Shown here in pieces: positions 8,459 to 17,195 of a DNA stretch of 64,000 bases. This stretch comes from Runella defluvii. GTDB lineage: Bacteria; Bacteroidota; Bacteroidia; Cytophagales; Spirosomataceae. The notes beneath the pieces were generated by a model. The model made no database searches, had not been told where the DNA came from, and was given only the letters and a program-made list of their open reading frames with translations. The translations under genes and the position numbers were made by a program. The stretch is taken from positions 228,206 through 292,205 of the forward strand of contig NZ_JACIBY010000002.1 of the NCBI RefSeq assembly GCF_014195535.1. Direction: 5' to 3'. Position 1 is the first letter of the stretch. Each line of letters starts with the position of its first letter.

Positions 8459-9493
8459 ATGGAAACAATTTTAGGAATCGACCTCCCAACTTGGTGGTTT
8501 TTGGTCGTTGGAGGTGTTTTTAGCGGTTACGCTATTTTAGATGGCTTTGATTTAGGAGCAGGGGCGTTGCATTTGTTTTTCAAGAAAGAAGAAAGCCGCC
8601 GAATCGCACTCAATGCCATTGGCCCCGTGTGGGATGGCAACGAAGTCTGGTTAGTGATTGGTGGTGGAGCCTTATTTGCGGGTTTTCCAGTGGTTTATGC
8701 CACCGTTTTCTCGGCTTTCTATGAGCTATTTATGGTGTTTTTGGTCATGCTTATTTTACGGGCCATTTCGATAGAATTTCGTTCTAAAGAACCCATGAAA
8801 TGGTGGCGTCAGCTTTGGGATATTAGTTATAGTTTTGCGTCGATTGCCATTGCCTTGGCGCTGGGTTTGGTACTCGGCAACGTTATTCAAGGAATTGCTG
8901 TGGATCAAAGCTATGCCTATCGCGGAACGTTGCTCGACTTTTTCAACCCCTATTCGTTGCTAGTAGCGGTGACCACTTTGGCACTTTTTATGATGCACGG
9001 GGCGATTTACTTGGTCATGAAAACCGAAAATCGACTGTACGCCAAACTCACGATTTTGGTTAAAAATACCACCATTTTCTTCGTACTCATGTTTGCCCTT
9101 ACGTCGGTGGTGACGCTACTATTTGTACCCCACATGGTAGCACGTTACAAAGAAATACCGTACATGTTCGGCGTTCCATTGCTGGCGATAGTGGCTACGG
9201 CCAACATCACGCGCCAGATTTCGGCACGTCGTTATCGTTGGGCGTTTGTTTCCTCTACCTTGGTCACGGCATCGCTGATGTTACTGGTAGCCGTAGGTTT
9301 GTACCCAAACATCATGCTTTCGACGCTTGATGCCCGTTTTCATCTAACGGTTTTTAACGGTGCTTCTTCTCCCAAAACCTTGAAAACACTCCTGCTTATT
9401 GCCGCTATTGGAGTACCTTTGGTTGCGACTTATACCGCTTTTGTGTTTTGGACTTTTCGAGGAAAAGTGCGCTTGGACGACAGCAGTTATTGA
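8459..9493 (+). CDS. cydB: Cytochrome bd ubiquinol oxidase subunit II
   Basis: Integral membrane partner of CydA, 344 aa, with about eight hydrophobic segments. The N-terminal WWFLVVGGVFSGYAILDGF and the GPVWDGNEVWLVIGGGALFA segment are hallmarks of CydB. It begins 17 bp after cydA and must be co-transcribed. No cydCD or small CydX-type gene is visible next to it. Confidence 0.95.
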   Translation: METILGIDLPTWWFLVVGGVFSGYAILDGFDLGAGALHLFFKKEESRRIALNAIGPVWDGNEVWLVIGGGALFAGFPVVYATVFSAFYELFMVFLVMLILRAISIEFRSKEPMKWWRQLWDISYSFASIAIALALGLVLGNVIQGIAVDQSYAYRGTLLDFFNPYSLLVAVTTLALFMMHGAIYLVMKTENRLYAKLTILVKNTTIFFVLMFALTSVVTLLFVPHMVARYKEIPYMFGVPLLAIVATANITRQISARRYRWAFVSSTLVTASLMLLVAVGLYPNIMLSTLDARFHLTVFNGASSPKTLKTLLLIAAIGVPLVATYTAFVFWTFRGKVRLDDSSY

Positions 9494-9521
9494 TTTGTAC
9501 ACGACTCCCAAACTTTTCCTC

Positions 9522-9529
9522 TAACTTTG
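9522..9529 (+). promoter_or_regulatory. -7 promoter box TAACTTTG
   Basis: Exact match to the Bacteroidota -7 consensus TAnnTTTG, 24 bp before the helicase ATG. A TTG at 9495-9497 lies 24 bp upstream, slightly beyond the usual -33 spacing. Confidence 0.5.
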
Positions 9530-9553
9530 TGGTAGTGTAAAAAAATGACGTAA

Positions 9554-11887
9554 ATGATTGATTATTTAAGTGGCCTCAACGAACCCCAAGCCCAAGCCGT
9601 AACGCACGGCCCAGGGCCGTTGATGATTATTGCGGGTGCGGGTTCGGGCAAGACACGAGTGCTGACCTTCAGAATTGCCCATTTGATTGAAAATGGCGTG
9701 GATCCATTTCGGATTTTATCGCTGACGTTTACCAACAAAGCCGCAGGCGAAATGCGCGCGCGTATCGAGAAAGTGGTCGGGTACGAAGCACGGAACATCT
9801 GGATGGGAACGTTTCACGCGGTGTTTGCCAAAATCCTCCGCATCGAAGCACGTTTTTTGGGCTATACTTCCGATTTTTCCATTTATGATACCGACGACTC
9901 TAAATCGCTGATTAAGAGCATTGTCAAAGAGCTTAACCTCGACGACAAAACCTACAAAGCCAACGTCGTTTTTAACCGTATTTCGGGGGCCAAGAATAAC
10001 CTTATTTCGGCCGATGACTACTTGGCAAACCCGTTGTTTCGGGCCGACGACGAAGCAGCAAAATTGCCCGAAATCGGCCGTTTGTACAAAGCCTACACCA
10101 CGCGCTGTTTTCAGGCCAATGCGATGGATTTTGACGACTTGTTGTTCAATACCAACGTGCTTTTTCGCGATTTTCCTGAAATTTTGAACAAGTACCAGCA
10201 CAAATTCCAGTACGTGATGGTCGATGAGTTTCAGGATACCAACGTGGCGCAGTACCTGATTACCAAAAAGCTGTCGGCGGTACATCGGAACATTGCCGTG
10301 GTAGGCGACGATGCCCAAAGTATCTATGCCTTCCGTGGAGCTAACATTCAGAATATTCTCAATTTTGAGCGCGATTTCCCCGAAGTACGGGTGGTGAAGT
10401 TGGAGCAAAATTACCGTTCGACCCAAACCATTGTGAACGCAGCCAACTCGGTGATTGCCAGAAACAAAGCGCAGTTCAAAAAGAACGTGTTTACCACCAA
10501 CGAGGAAGGAGGATTGATTGACGTGGTGAAAGCGAGTTCGGACAACGAAGAAGGGCGATTGATTGCGACGGCGATTTTTGAAGAAAAAGTAAACAAAGGC
10601 TTACGCAACACCGATTTCGCGATTTTGTACCGCACCAATGCCCAATCACGGGCTTTTGAAGAAGCCCTCCGCCGACTCAATATCAAGTACCGAATCATTG
10701 GAGGATTGTCGTTCTACCAACGTAAAGAAATCAAGGACTTGTTGGCGTACTTGCGTTTTATCGTGAACCAAAACGACGAGGAAGCTTTTAAGCGAATTAT
10801 TAACTTGCCCAAACGCGGCATTGGAGATACGACAGTGGCCAAAATTTCCGTCTCTGCCGCCGAACACCGCGTGCCGATTTGGGAAGTAGTTTCTAATATC
10901 TCGCGGTATGTGGCGGGGCGTGCTACCTTGCCCATTGAGAGCTTCGCTACCTTGATAAAGAGTTTCAAAATTTTGCTGGAAGAAGGCAAAGATGCTTACG
11001 CTGTTGCCTCTCACGTGGCCAAAGCCTCGGGGATTTTGCGGGAATTGTACGAAGACAAAACCGTGGAAGGCTTGAGCCGCTACGAAAACGTGCAAGAATT
11101 GCTGAACGCCATCAAAGAGTTTGTCGATAACCCCGACAATGAGGACAAAACCTTGAGTTCGTTTTTACAAACGGTATCACTGTTGACCACCGCCGACGAA
11201 AGCGACGACGATGGCGACACTGACCGCGTAACTTTGATGACAATTCACGGTGCGAAGGGACTTGAATTTAAAAATGTATATGTCGTAGGGTTGGAAGAAG
11301 GGCTATTTCCGAGCCAAATGATGCTCGAAAAGCGCGAGGATTTGGAAGAAGAACGGCGGCTATTTTACGTGGCCATCACCCGCGCCGAAACCAAACTCAC
11401 GTTTTCGTACGCCGAAAGTCGCTACAACTGGGGCCGCCTCAATATGTGCGAACCTAGCCGCTTTTTGTTTGAAGTTGACCAGCGCTTTTTGATGATGACG
11501 AAAGGGCGTCGTTCGGGGGGCATGGACGACTACCGTAACAATGCGGAGCCGTCGTCGATGAATTTTATTCGTCAGATAGCCAACCGTACTTCTCAAACTC
11601 CAAAAGGAACGACCGAAACGGTTAAAAGTTCAGCTGGAGTATCCAGTCCCAAGGTGCCGACTCCTCCCCCACCGACCAACGGCGCCAATACATCGAGCGA
11701 GCCTTTTGTGGCAAGTGATACTTCAACTTTGGAAGAAGGCAATCGCGTAGAACACCCGAAATTTGGGAAAGGAACGGTGAAGAAAATGGACGTCAACGGT
11801 ACCGACCGCAAAGCCATTATTCATTTTGATACAACGGGAGAAAAAACCCTACTACTGAGTTTTGCGAAGCTGAGAATTTTACGGTAG
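9554..11887 (+). CDS. pcrA: UvrD/PcrA-type ATP-dependent DNA helicase
   Basis: SF1A 3'-5' helicase for nucleotide-excision and mismatch repair and removal of protein from DNA. The 777 aa contain the Q-motif region LNEPQAQAV near residue 7, Walker A GAGSGKT at about 27-33, the DEFQD box near 222, VVGDDAQSIYAFRGA near 250, QNYRST near 287 and TIHGAKGLEFKNVY near 565. The C-terminus VEHPKFGKGTVKKMD is the Tudor-like tail that binds RNA polymerase in PcrA. A perfect -7 box lies 24 bp upstream. UvrD and PcrA cannot be separated by sequence alone. Confidence 0.95.
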   Translation: MIDYLSGLNEPQAQAVTHGPGPLMIIAGAGSGKTRVLTFRIAHLIENGVDPFRILSLTFTNKAAGEMRARIEKVVGYEARNIWMGTFHAVFAKILRIEARFLGYTSDFSIYDTDDSKSLIKSIVKELNLDDKTYKANVVFNRISGAKNNLISADDYLANPLFRADDEAAKLPEIGRLYKAYTTRCFQANAMDFDDLLFNTNVLFRDFPEILNKYQHKFQYVMVDEFQDTNVAQYLITKKLSAVHRNIAVVGDDAQSIYAFRGANIQNILNFERDFPEVRVVKLEQNYRSTQTIVNAANSVIARNKAQFKKNVFTTNEEGGLIDVVKASSDNEEGRLIATAIFEEKVNKGLRNTDFAILYRTNAQSRAFEEALRRLNIKYRIIGGLSFYQRKEIKDLLAYLRFIVNQNDEEAFKRIINLPKRGIGDTTVAKISVSAAEHRVPIWEVVSNISRYVAGRATLPIESFATLIKSFKILLEEGKDAYAVASHVAKASGILRELYEDKTVEGLSRYENVQELLNAIKEFVDNPDNEDKTLSSFLQTVSLLTTADESDDDGDTDRVTLMTIHGAKGLEFKNVYVVGLEEGLFPSQMMLEKREDLEEERRLFYVAITRAETKLTFSYAESRYNWGRLNMCEPSRFLFEVDQRFLMMTKGRRSGGMDDYRNNAEPSSMNFIRQIANRTSQTPKGTTETVKSSAGVSSPKVPTPPPPTNGANTSSEPFVASDTSTLEEGNRVEHPKFGKGTVKKMDVNGTDRKAIIHFDTTGEKTLLLSFAKLRILR

Positions 11888-11898
11888 CAATACGTGAT

Positions 11899-11944
11899 TT
11901 TTGTACATCAGGGTATGAGTACCCTGATGCACAAAATGTTTTTA
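11899..11944. terminator. Bidirectional terminator between pcrA and hisIE
   Basis: Arms at 11906-11915 and 11920-11929 (CATCAGGGTA/TACCCTGATG) form a perfect 10-bp stem with a 4-nt loop, extended by flanking TTTTGT/ACAAAA. T-rich tails exist on both sides, and the two genes converge here. Confidence 0.85.
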
Positions 11945-12541
11945 TTTGTGTCTCGTTTTTAACACGTCCACAATATCGTCCAAATCCAACCCACGTTGTT
12001 CGAGAAGAATCAGGTAATGGAATAACAAATCGGCCGCTTCCCCTTTAAACAAGTCATCGTTAGAATCTTTGGCTTCAATCACCAATTCCACGGCTTCTTC
12101 GCCCACTTTTTGGGCAATTTTATTGACTCCACGGGCAAAAAGTTTACTCGTATATGACGCGTCCGAAGGATTATTTTTACGGTCGCGAATGATTTGCTTT
12201 TGTAGGTAATTCAAAAATGAAGCTTTACCTTCATTTTTCTCAAAAAAACAAGTATCCGCACCCGTATGACAAGTAGGGCCAATTGGATGTGCTTTTACCA
12301 AAATCGTGTCTTGGTCGCAGTCCACCAAAACTGTTTTTACTTGTAAAAAATGACCTGAAGTTTCGCCTTTGGTCCAAAGTCTTTGCTTAGAACGGCTAAA
12401 AAACGTGACTACTTTTTCGGCTTCGGTTTTAGCCAATGCTTCCGCGTTCATATACCCAACCATGAGTACTTTCCCCGTTTCTTCATCTTGAACAACGGCA
12501 GGAACCAAACCGTCGGGAGATTTTGAAAAATTGATTTCCAT
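11942..12541 (-). CDS. hisIE: Bifunctional phosphoribosyl-AMP cyclohydrolase / phosphoribosyl-ATP pyrophosphatase
   Basis: Catalyses the second and third steps of histidine biosynthesis in the cytoplasm. The N-terminal cyclohydrolase domain (about residues 1-110) shows DCDQDTILVKAHPIG followed by CHTG and TCF, the Asp and Cys metal ligands. The C-terminal pyrophosphatase domain (about 112-199) shows KVGEEAVELVIEA and EAADLLFHYLILL. I start at the third in-frame ATG (12541), giving MEINFSKSPDG; ATGs at 12547 and 12556 are possible. The fusion is normal for Bacteroidota. Other his genes are not in the window. Confidence 0.95.
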   Translation of the reverse strand: MEINFSKSPDGLVPAVVQDEETGKVLMVGYMNAEALAKTEAEKVVTFFSRSKQRLWTKGETSGHFLQVKTVLVDCDQDTILVKAHPIGPTCHTGADTCFFEKNEGKASFLNYLQKQIIRDRKNNPSDASYTSKLFARGVNKIAQKVGEEAVELVIEAKDSNDDLFKGEAADLLFHYLILLEQRGLDLDDIVDVLKTRHK

Positions 12542-12591
12542 TATCATGTGTGCCAAAGCACCAGTTACTAAAAAACGTTTAATAAGTTAGA

Positions 12592-13755
12592 CTAACTCCC
12601 AAAGCTTGCATACAAACGGACGTCTTCGAGCAAGATTTCGTCGCCGCACATAATCACCAAACGCTCAATGACGTTGCGCAATTCACGGACGTTACCCGTC
12701 CATGGCAAGGATTTTAGGTGGGTCATGGCATCTTCCATAATTTCTTTGGGCACACCACCATATTCTTGCGAAATATCGTACAAGAATTTTTCGGCCAACA
12801 ACGGAATATCTTCGCGGCGTTCGGCCAACGGCGGTACGTGAATCGGGATAACGTTCAGGCGGTGGTATAAGTCTTCGCGGAAACCTCCTTCTGCAATCTC
12901 ACGTTTGAGGTCTTTGTTGGTCGCCGCAATCACCCGAACATTAATTTTGATTTCTTTATCTCCACCCACGCGGGTTATTTTACTTTCCTGCAACGCTCTC
13001 AACACTTTGGCCTGCGCCGACAAGCTCATATCACCAATCTCGTCCAAAAAGAGTGTTCCACCATCGGCTTGTTCAAACTTTCCGATACGTTGTTTTACAG
13101 CCCCCGTAAACGCTCCTTTCTCGTAACCAAAAAGCTCACTTTCAATCAATTCGCTCGGAATTGCGGCACAGTTTACCTCAATCAAAGGTTTATTAACGCG
13201 GTTGCTCCGCTCGTGAATTTGCTTGGCTACCATTTCTTTCCCCGAACCGTTGGCTCCCGTAATGAGCACACGCGCTTCGGTAGGTGCCACACGGCTAATG
13301 GTTTCTTTGACCTTACGAATCGGGGCCGACTCACCCACGATTTCGTTGATTTTGAAAATACGTTTTCTGAGATCAACAGTTTCCGCGACCAATTTGGCTT
13401 TCTCAATGGCATTACGAACCGAAACCAGCAGGCGATTCAAATCAGGTGGTTTGGTGATAAAATCATACGCACCACGCTTGGTAGCCTCTACGGCATTTTC
13501 GACACTACCAAAAGCCGAAATCATAATAAATTGCGTCGCTCGGCCTGCTTCACCAGCTTTTAGAAGCACCTCAAGGCCCTCCAATTTTGGCATTTTAATA
13601 TCGCAGAGCGCCACATCGTAATGATTATTGAGAATCATATAGAGACCTTCTTCTCCATCTTTGGCCTCTTCAACCTCATAATCTTCGTATTCTAAAATAT
13701 CACGCAGGGCAGCACGGATACTTTTCTCGTCATCCACAATCAGGATTTTTGCCAT
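12592..13755 (-). CDS. NtrC-family response regulator (REC + sigma-54 AAA+) without HTH
   Basis: Two-component response regulator of 387 aa. The receiver domain (about 1-120) has the acidic pair near residue 8 and phosphoacceptor Asp52 in ALCDIKMP. The AAA+ domain has Walker A-like GANGSGKE and the GAFTGA loop near 212 that contacts sigma-54, then LFLDEIGDM. The protein stops soon after the conserved WTGNVRELRNVIERL helix with DVRLYASFGS, so the Fis-type DNA-binding HTH of NtrC is missing. Start at 13755 is chosen because MAKILIVDDE is the normal receiver start and a -7 box lies between it and the upstream in-frame ATG. No partner kinase is adjacent. Confidence 0.93.
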   Translation of the reverse strand: MAKILIVDDEKSIRAALRDILEYEDYEVEEAKDGEEGLYMILNNHYDVALCDIKMPKLEGLEVLLKAGEAGRATQFIMISAFGSVENAVEATKRGAYDFITKPPDLNRLLVSVRNAIEKAKLVAETVDLRKRIFKINEIVGESAPIRKVKETISRVAPTEARVLITGANGSGKEMVAKQIHERSNRVNKPLIEVNCAAIPSELIESELFGYEKGAFTGAVKQRIGKFEQADGGTLFLDEIGDMSLSAQAKVLRALQESKITRVGGDKEIKINVRVIAATNKDLKREIAEGGFREDLYHRLNVIPIHVPPLAERREDIPLLAEKFLYDISQEYGGVPKEIMEDAMTHLKSLPWTGNVRELRNVIERLVIMCGDEILLEDVRLYASFGS

Positions 13756-13779
13756 CAGTCGTAGAAATAAGTTAATGGG

Positions 13780-13787
13780 CAAAGTTA
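13780..13787 (-). promoter_or_regulatory. -7 promoter box TAACTTTG for the response regulator
   Basis: Exact TAnnTTTG on the minus strand, 24 bp before the ATG at 13755. It argues against the longer start at 13797. Confidence 0.5.
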
Positions 13788-13932
13788 GTAAACCCATCGG
13801 GAAAATAACGCGAAAGAAAGTTACTTTTCCAACAATTTAGAAAACTTCAATCGAATAACAGGTTAAACGCATTTAAAGAAATAGCCTCGGAGAGACGAAA
13901 CATTTATAGAAAATGTAAATACCCCCCTCCAC

Positions 13933-14099
13933 AAAGCCCCATCGAGGCGGCCAATGCTCGGTGAAAGAGGTCACCCCCATGGGGCTTTCTAAGCAATCAT
14001 ACAAAATCAAACTAGATGTTGTCAATAATCTGTGACTCCTTAAACCCCACGCCTTTAGGCTGGGGTCTAAGAAAAAGTACAACTTAGGGCTTTAGCCCT
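13933..14099. repeat. Cluster of intergenic inverted repeats
   Basis: The 386-bp gap between the response regulator and cyclophilin genes holds no convincing gene (a minus-strand 69-codon ORF is not protein-like). It contains AAAGCCCCAT (13933-13942) facing ATGGGGCTTT (13979-13988), a hairpin ACCCCA..GCCT/AGGC..TGGGGT (14044-14066) with one bulged base, and the palindrome AGGGCTTTAGCCCT (14086-14099). Such clusters resemble dispersed intergenic repeats and may also serve as terminators. Confidence 0.7.
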
Positions 14100-14141
14100 G
14101 ATCAGAACGAGCAACAGATAACTGCACCCAGTATGAAGGTC

Positions 14142-14846
14142 TTATTCAAACCGATACCCGTAGCGTTTGGCAATTTTTTTCTTTTTCATTTTCTCTACGC
14201 TCATGCTCATCCGCACATCTTTTAATGGTCGATCGGAGCCATCGCGGCGTTGATGCGCAATGCTATCGAGCACCGATATACCACTTATCACTTGCCCAAA
14301 AACAGTATAATTCCCGTCCAAATGCGGCGTACCACCTATTGTTTTATACACTTCTCGCTGCGCAGGTGTTGCTTGTCGTGTCCCTACCGCCCGACGTAAC
14401 TGAGCATCGAGTTCAGTATCGTTATATACTTTTCCCTGGACAATATAAAACTGGCAAGCCGATGACTTTTTTTCGGGGTTATTATCCCTTGCGGCTGCCA
14501 ACGCCCCCTTCTTATGAAACAAATCGGGACGAAACTCCGCAGGAATTCGCTCCATATTGCCCCCGCCCCCACCCAAGCGGTCGCCTGGTTTGGCGTTTTT
14601 GGAATTAGGGTCTCCCCCCTGAATCATAAAGTTTTCGATGATGCGGTGAAAAAGCAAGCTATCGTAAAAGTGTTCTTTGGCTAATTTTAAAAAATTGGCC
14701 TTGTGAAGCGGCGTCTGCTCGTGCAAAATGGCTGCCATGTCACCAAACGAGGTGTGAATTGTGACCACTTCAGCTTTTTTGGTTTTTTTTTGAGCAAAAG
14801 CCACCGTACTCAAGACGACGAAAAAGGAAAGAGCAACGTGTTTCAT
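14142..14846 (-). CDS. Secreted cyclophilin-type peptidyl-prolyl cis-trans isomerase
   Basis: Assists protein folding outside the cytoplasm by isomerising X-Pro bonds. From the ATG at 14846 the 234-aa product has a signal peptide (MKHVALSFFVVLSTVAFA). The upstream in-frame ATG at 14900 would bury it. Cyclophilin motifs: FHRIIENFMIQGGDP near residue 75, the insertion between this and ACQFYIVQG typical of bacterial forms, and NYTVFGQVISGISVLDSI near 190. The C-terminus is basic and Lys-rich. The gene diverges from the HD-domain gene. Confidence 0.93.
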   Translation of the reverse strand: MKHVALSFFVVLSTVAFAQKKTKKAEVVTIHTSFGDMAAILHEQTPLHKANFLKLAKEHFYDSLLFHRIIENFMIQGGDPNSKNAKPGDRLGGGGGNMERIPAEFRPDLFHKKGALAAARDNNPEKKSSACQFYIVQGKVYNDTELDAQLRRAVGTRQATPAQREVYKTIGGTPHLDGNYTVFGQVISGISVLDSIAHQRRDGSDRPLKDVRMSMSVEKMKKKKIAKRYGYRFE

Positions 14847-14897
14847 TAGGTAATGGAGGTATTTTTTCACGAAATTGCACTCAAAAATTCCGTTTCC

Positions 14898-14905
14898 CAA
14901 ATTTA
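14898..14905 (-). promoter_or_regulatory. -7 promoter box TAAATTTG for the cyclophilin gene
   Basis: Exact TAnnTTTG on the minus strand, 51 bp before the ATG at 14846 and overlapping the 5' region of the divergent HD gene. Confidence 0.4.
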
Positions 14906-14912
14906 CTCAGAC

Positions 14913-16145
14913 GTGAACAAACGAAAGATTTTTAACGACCCCGTTTATGGATTCATCAGCATTCCGTCTGATTTGGTCTTTGACCTTATCCAACACCCTT
15001 TTTTCCAGCGGCTTCGGCGCATTCGGCAACTAGGGATGGCCGAGCTGGTCTATCCTGGCGCACTGCATACCCGTTTTCACCACGCCCTTGGCGCCATGCA
15101 CCTCATGGGGCAAGCCCTCTCCACCCTGCGCACCAAAGGCCACCTAATTTGGGAAGCCGAATGGGAAGCCGCCCAAATCGCAATTTTGCTGCATGACATC
15201 GGGCACGGGCCGTTTTCTCACGTGTTGGAAAAAACCATTTTAAACGACGTCCACCACGAATACCTTTCGCTGGAAATTATGAAAGAACTCAACCGCCAGC
15301 TGGACGGGCGGCTCGAAATGGCCATTCAGATGTTTGAGGGTAGCTATCCACGGCAGTTTTTTCACCAACTGATTTCCAGCCAATTGGACATGGATCGTAT
15401 GGATTACCTCAACCGCGACTGTTTTTTTACGGGCGTAGCTGAAGGTGCCATCGGTACCGAGCGCATTATCAAAATGCTGGATGTGGTTGACGACCAACTT
15501 GTTGTAGAGTCCAAAGGCATATTAAGCATCGAAAATTTTCTAAATGCGCGGCGTCTCATGTATTGGCAAGTGTATCTTCACAAAACATCCATTTGTGCCG
15601 AAACCATGTTAATTCAGGCCATCAGGCGCGCACGCGAGTTGGCCAGAAGTGGCGAAGACATCTTTGCGCCCAAGGATTTTGGGCTATTTCTTCGTCAGAA
15701 CATTACCTTGCAACAATTCAAAGAAAACCCTCAGTGCTTGCAATCTTTTACCAACATCGACGATTACGACGTCTGGGGTTGTTTGAAAGTATGGGCTGCT
15801 CACAATGACCGCGTACTTTCCATGATTTGTCAACATTTACTTGACCGAAAATTGTACAAAATACAGTTTTCAAGCACGCCATTTGACCAAAATCAGTTGC
15901 AAGAAATCCACGAACAACTGCGCCAACAAGGCATTTCGGACAGTTGGCATGACTATTTTTTGGTGCTGGGCGAATCGAGCAATGCGGCCTATGTTTCGAG
16001 CAAAGAACGCATTCTTATCAAAATGAAAGATGGCAGCGTATGCGATATTGCTGATGCCTCTGATTTACCGACAATTAAGGCACTGAGTAATATTGTCCGA
16101 AAGTATTATGTTTGTTGGATGAAACCCCTAACTTTGCAGTCTTAA
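14913..16145 (+). CDS. HD-domain phosphohydrolase (dNTPase/SAMHD1-like)
   Basis: A 410-aa metal-dependent phosphohydrolase of the HD superfamily, similar in layout to bacterial SAMHD1-like and dGTPase-like proteins. The metal-binding signature is split between TRFHHALGAMHL (about residue 54) and ILLHDIGHGPFSH (about 92), with a later DMDRMDYLNRD (about 158). I prefer the GTG at 14913, giving (V/M)NKRKIFNDPVYGFI, the usual start of these proteins. The ATG at 14853 would place its start 6 bp from the divergent cyclophilin start. Substrate unproven; a role in dNTP pool control is inference. The lpxD promoter box lies within its 3' end. Confidence 0.88.
   Translation: MNKRKIFNDPVYGFISIPSDLVFDLIQHPFFQRLRRIRQLGMAELVYPGALHTRFHHALGAMHLMGQALSTLRTKGHLIWEAEWEAAQIAILLHDIGHGPFSHVLEKTILNDVHHEYLSLEIMKELNRQLDGRLEMAIQMFEGSYPRQFFHQLISSQLDMDRMDYLNRDCFFTGVAEGAIGTERIIKMLDVVDDQLVVESKGILSIENFLNARRLMYWQVYLHKTSICAETMLIQAIRRARELARSGEDIFAPKDFGLFLRQNITLQQFKENPQCLQSFTNIDDYDVWGCLKVWAAHNDRVLSMICQHLLDRKLYKIQFSSTPFDQNQLQEIHEQLRQQGISDSWHDYFLVLGESSNAAYVSSKERILIKMKDGSVCDIADASDLPTIKALSNIVRKYYVCWMKPLTLQS
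16129..16136 (+). promoter_or_regulatory. -7 promoter box TAACTTTG for the lpx block
   Basis: Exact TAnnTTTG, 19 bp before the lpxD ATG and inside the last codons of the HD gene. It suggests the lipid A genes have their own promoter. Confidence 0.5.
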
Positions 16146-16155
16146 TTGTGACCGT

Positions 16156-17193
16156 ATGGAATTTACCGTCAAGCAGATTGCTGGACTGCTCGGAGGAGAA
16201 ATAGAAGGCGAAGAGAACCTAAAAATCAGTCAGTTATCAAAAATTGAGGAGGGTATCTCTGGTAGTATTTCTTTTTTATCAAATCCAAAATACGAGCCTT
16301 ATTTATACACAACCGAGGCTTCGGCAGTAATTGTAGATAAAAGCTTTGAACCTAAAAAAGCGTTTAAAACTACCCTTATTCGGGTAGAAAGCTCCTATAC
16401 AGCGTTTACTCAACTTCTACAACAATACGAACGAATCATCAAGGGCGACAAACGAGGAATTGAGCAACCTTCTTACCTTGGACAAGGCACTGAACTGGGC
16501 GAAAATCCCTATTTAGGTGCTTTTGCTTACGTTGGAACAAATTGTAAGATTGGGAAAAATGTAAAAATTTATCCCCATGCTTACGTGGGCGATAACGTCA
16601 AAATTGGCGATGGTACGGTGATTCATTCGGGCGTCCGAATTTATAACAATACCATTATTGGTCAAAATTGCACCTTTTTTGCCAATGCCGTTATCGGAAG
16701 CGATGGATTTGGTTTTGCCCCACTTCCCGACGGAACGTACAAAACAATTCCCCAACTAGGCAACGTCGTCATCGAAGACAACGTAAGTATAGGTGCAGGA
16801 GCCACAATCGACTGCGCCACAATGGGCTCGACTGTTATTCGCCAAGGAGTAAAACTGGACAACTTAGTACAGGTAGGGCATAATGTCGAAATTGGTAAAA
16901 ATACCGTCATTGCTGCCCAAGCAGGCATAGCAGGCTCGACCAAAATCGGAGAAAATTGCGTCATAGGCGGACAAGCTGGTTTTAACGGGCACATTACGGT
17001 GCCAAAAGGAACCAAAGTGGGTGGTCAAGCGGGCGTTACCCGAACATGGGAAGAAGAAGGACTTTCCCTTAACGGAACTCCAGCCCTCGAACTCAAAGAC
17101 AGTTTACGTTCGGCGGCGATTTTCCGTAAATTACCGCTCTTGGAAAAAAGAGTACACGAATTAGAGAAACAAAACAAAGAAGATAAACACTAG
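16156..17193 (+). CDS. lpxD: UDP-3-O-(3-hydroxyacyl)glucosamine N-acyltransferase
   Basis: Third step of lipid A synthesis: transfers a 3-hydroxyacyl chain from ACP to the glucosamine amine, in the cytoplasm. The 345 aa have an N-terminal uridine-binding domain (FLSNPKYEPYLYTTEASAVI near residue 40) and a left-handed beta-helix of hexapeptide repeats from about 100 to 300. The catalytic His is in LDNLVQVGHNVEIG near 240. The C-terminal helix is rich in Lys and Glu. It is 2 bp from lpxC/fabZ and in one operon with it. Confidence 0.97.
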   Translation: MEFTVKQIAGLLGGEIEGEENLKISQLSKIEEGISGSISFLSNPKYEPYLYTTEASAVIVDKSFEPKKAFKTTLIRVESSYTAFTQLLQQYERIIKGDKRGIEQPSYLGQGTELGENPYLGAFAYVGTNCKIGKNVKIYPHAYVGDNVKIGDGTVIHSGVRIYNNTIIGQNCTFFANAVIGSDGFGFAPLPDGTYKTIPQLGNVVIEDNVSIGAGATIDCATMGSTVIRQGVKLDNLVQVGHNVEIGKNTVIAAQAGIAGSTKIGENCVIGGQAGFNGHITVPKGTKVGGQAGVTRTWEEEGLSLNGTPALELKDSLRSAAIFRKLPLLEKRVHELEKQNKEDKH

Positions 17194-17195
17194 GA

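Noticed and set aside
9716-10426. 236-codon ORF antisense to pcrA, and 227-codon ORF antisense to mutS (42110-42793)
   Set aside because: Both lie wholly inside well-supported genes on the other strand and have no recognisable motifs.
13873-14082. 69-codon minus-strand ORF
   Set aside because: It runs through the intergenic inverted repeats, and its translation has no protein-like pattern.
14853-14912. ATG-initiated extension of the HD-domain gene
   Set aside because: It would begin 6 bp from the divergent cyclophilin start and overlap that gene's promoter box. The GTG at 14913 matches the usual start of the family.
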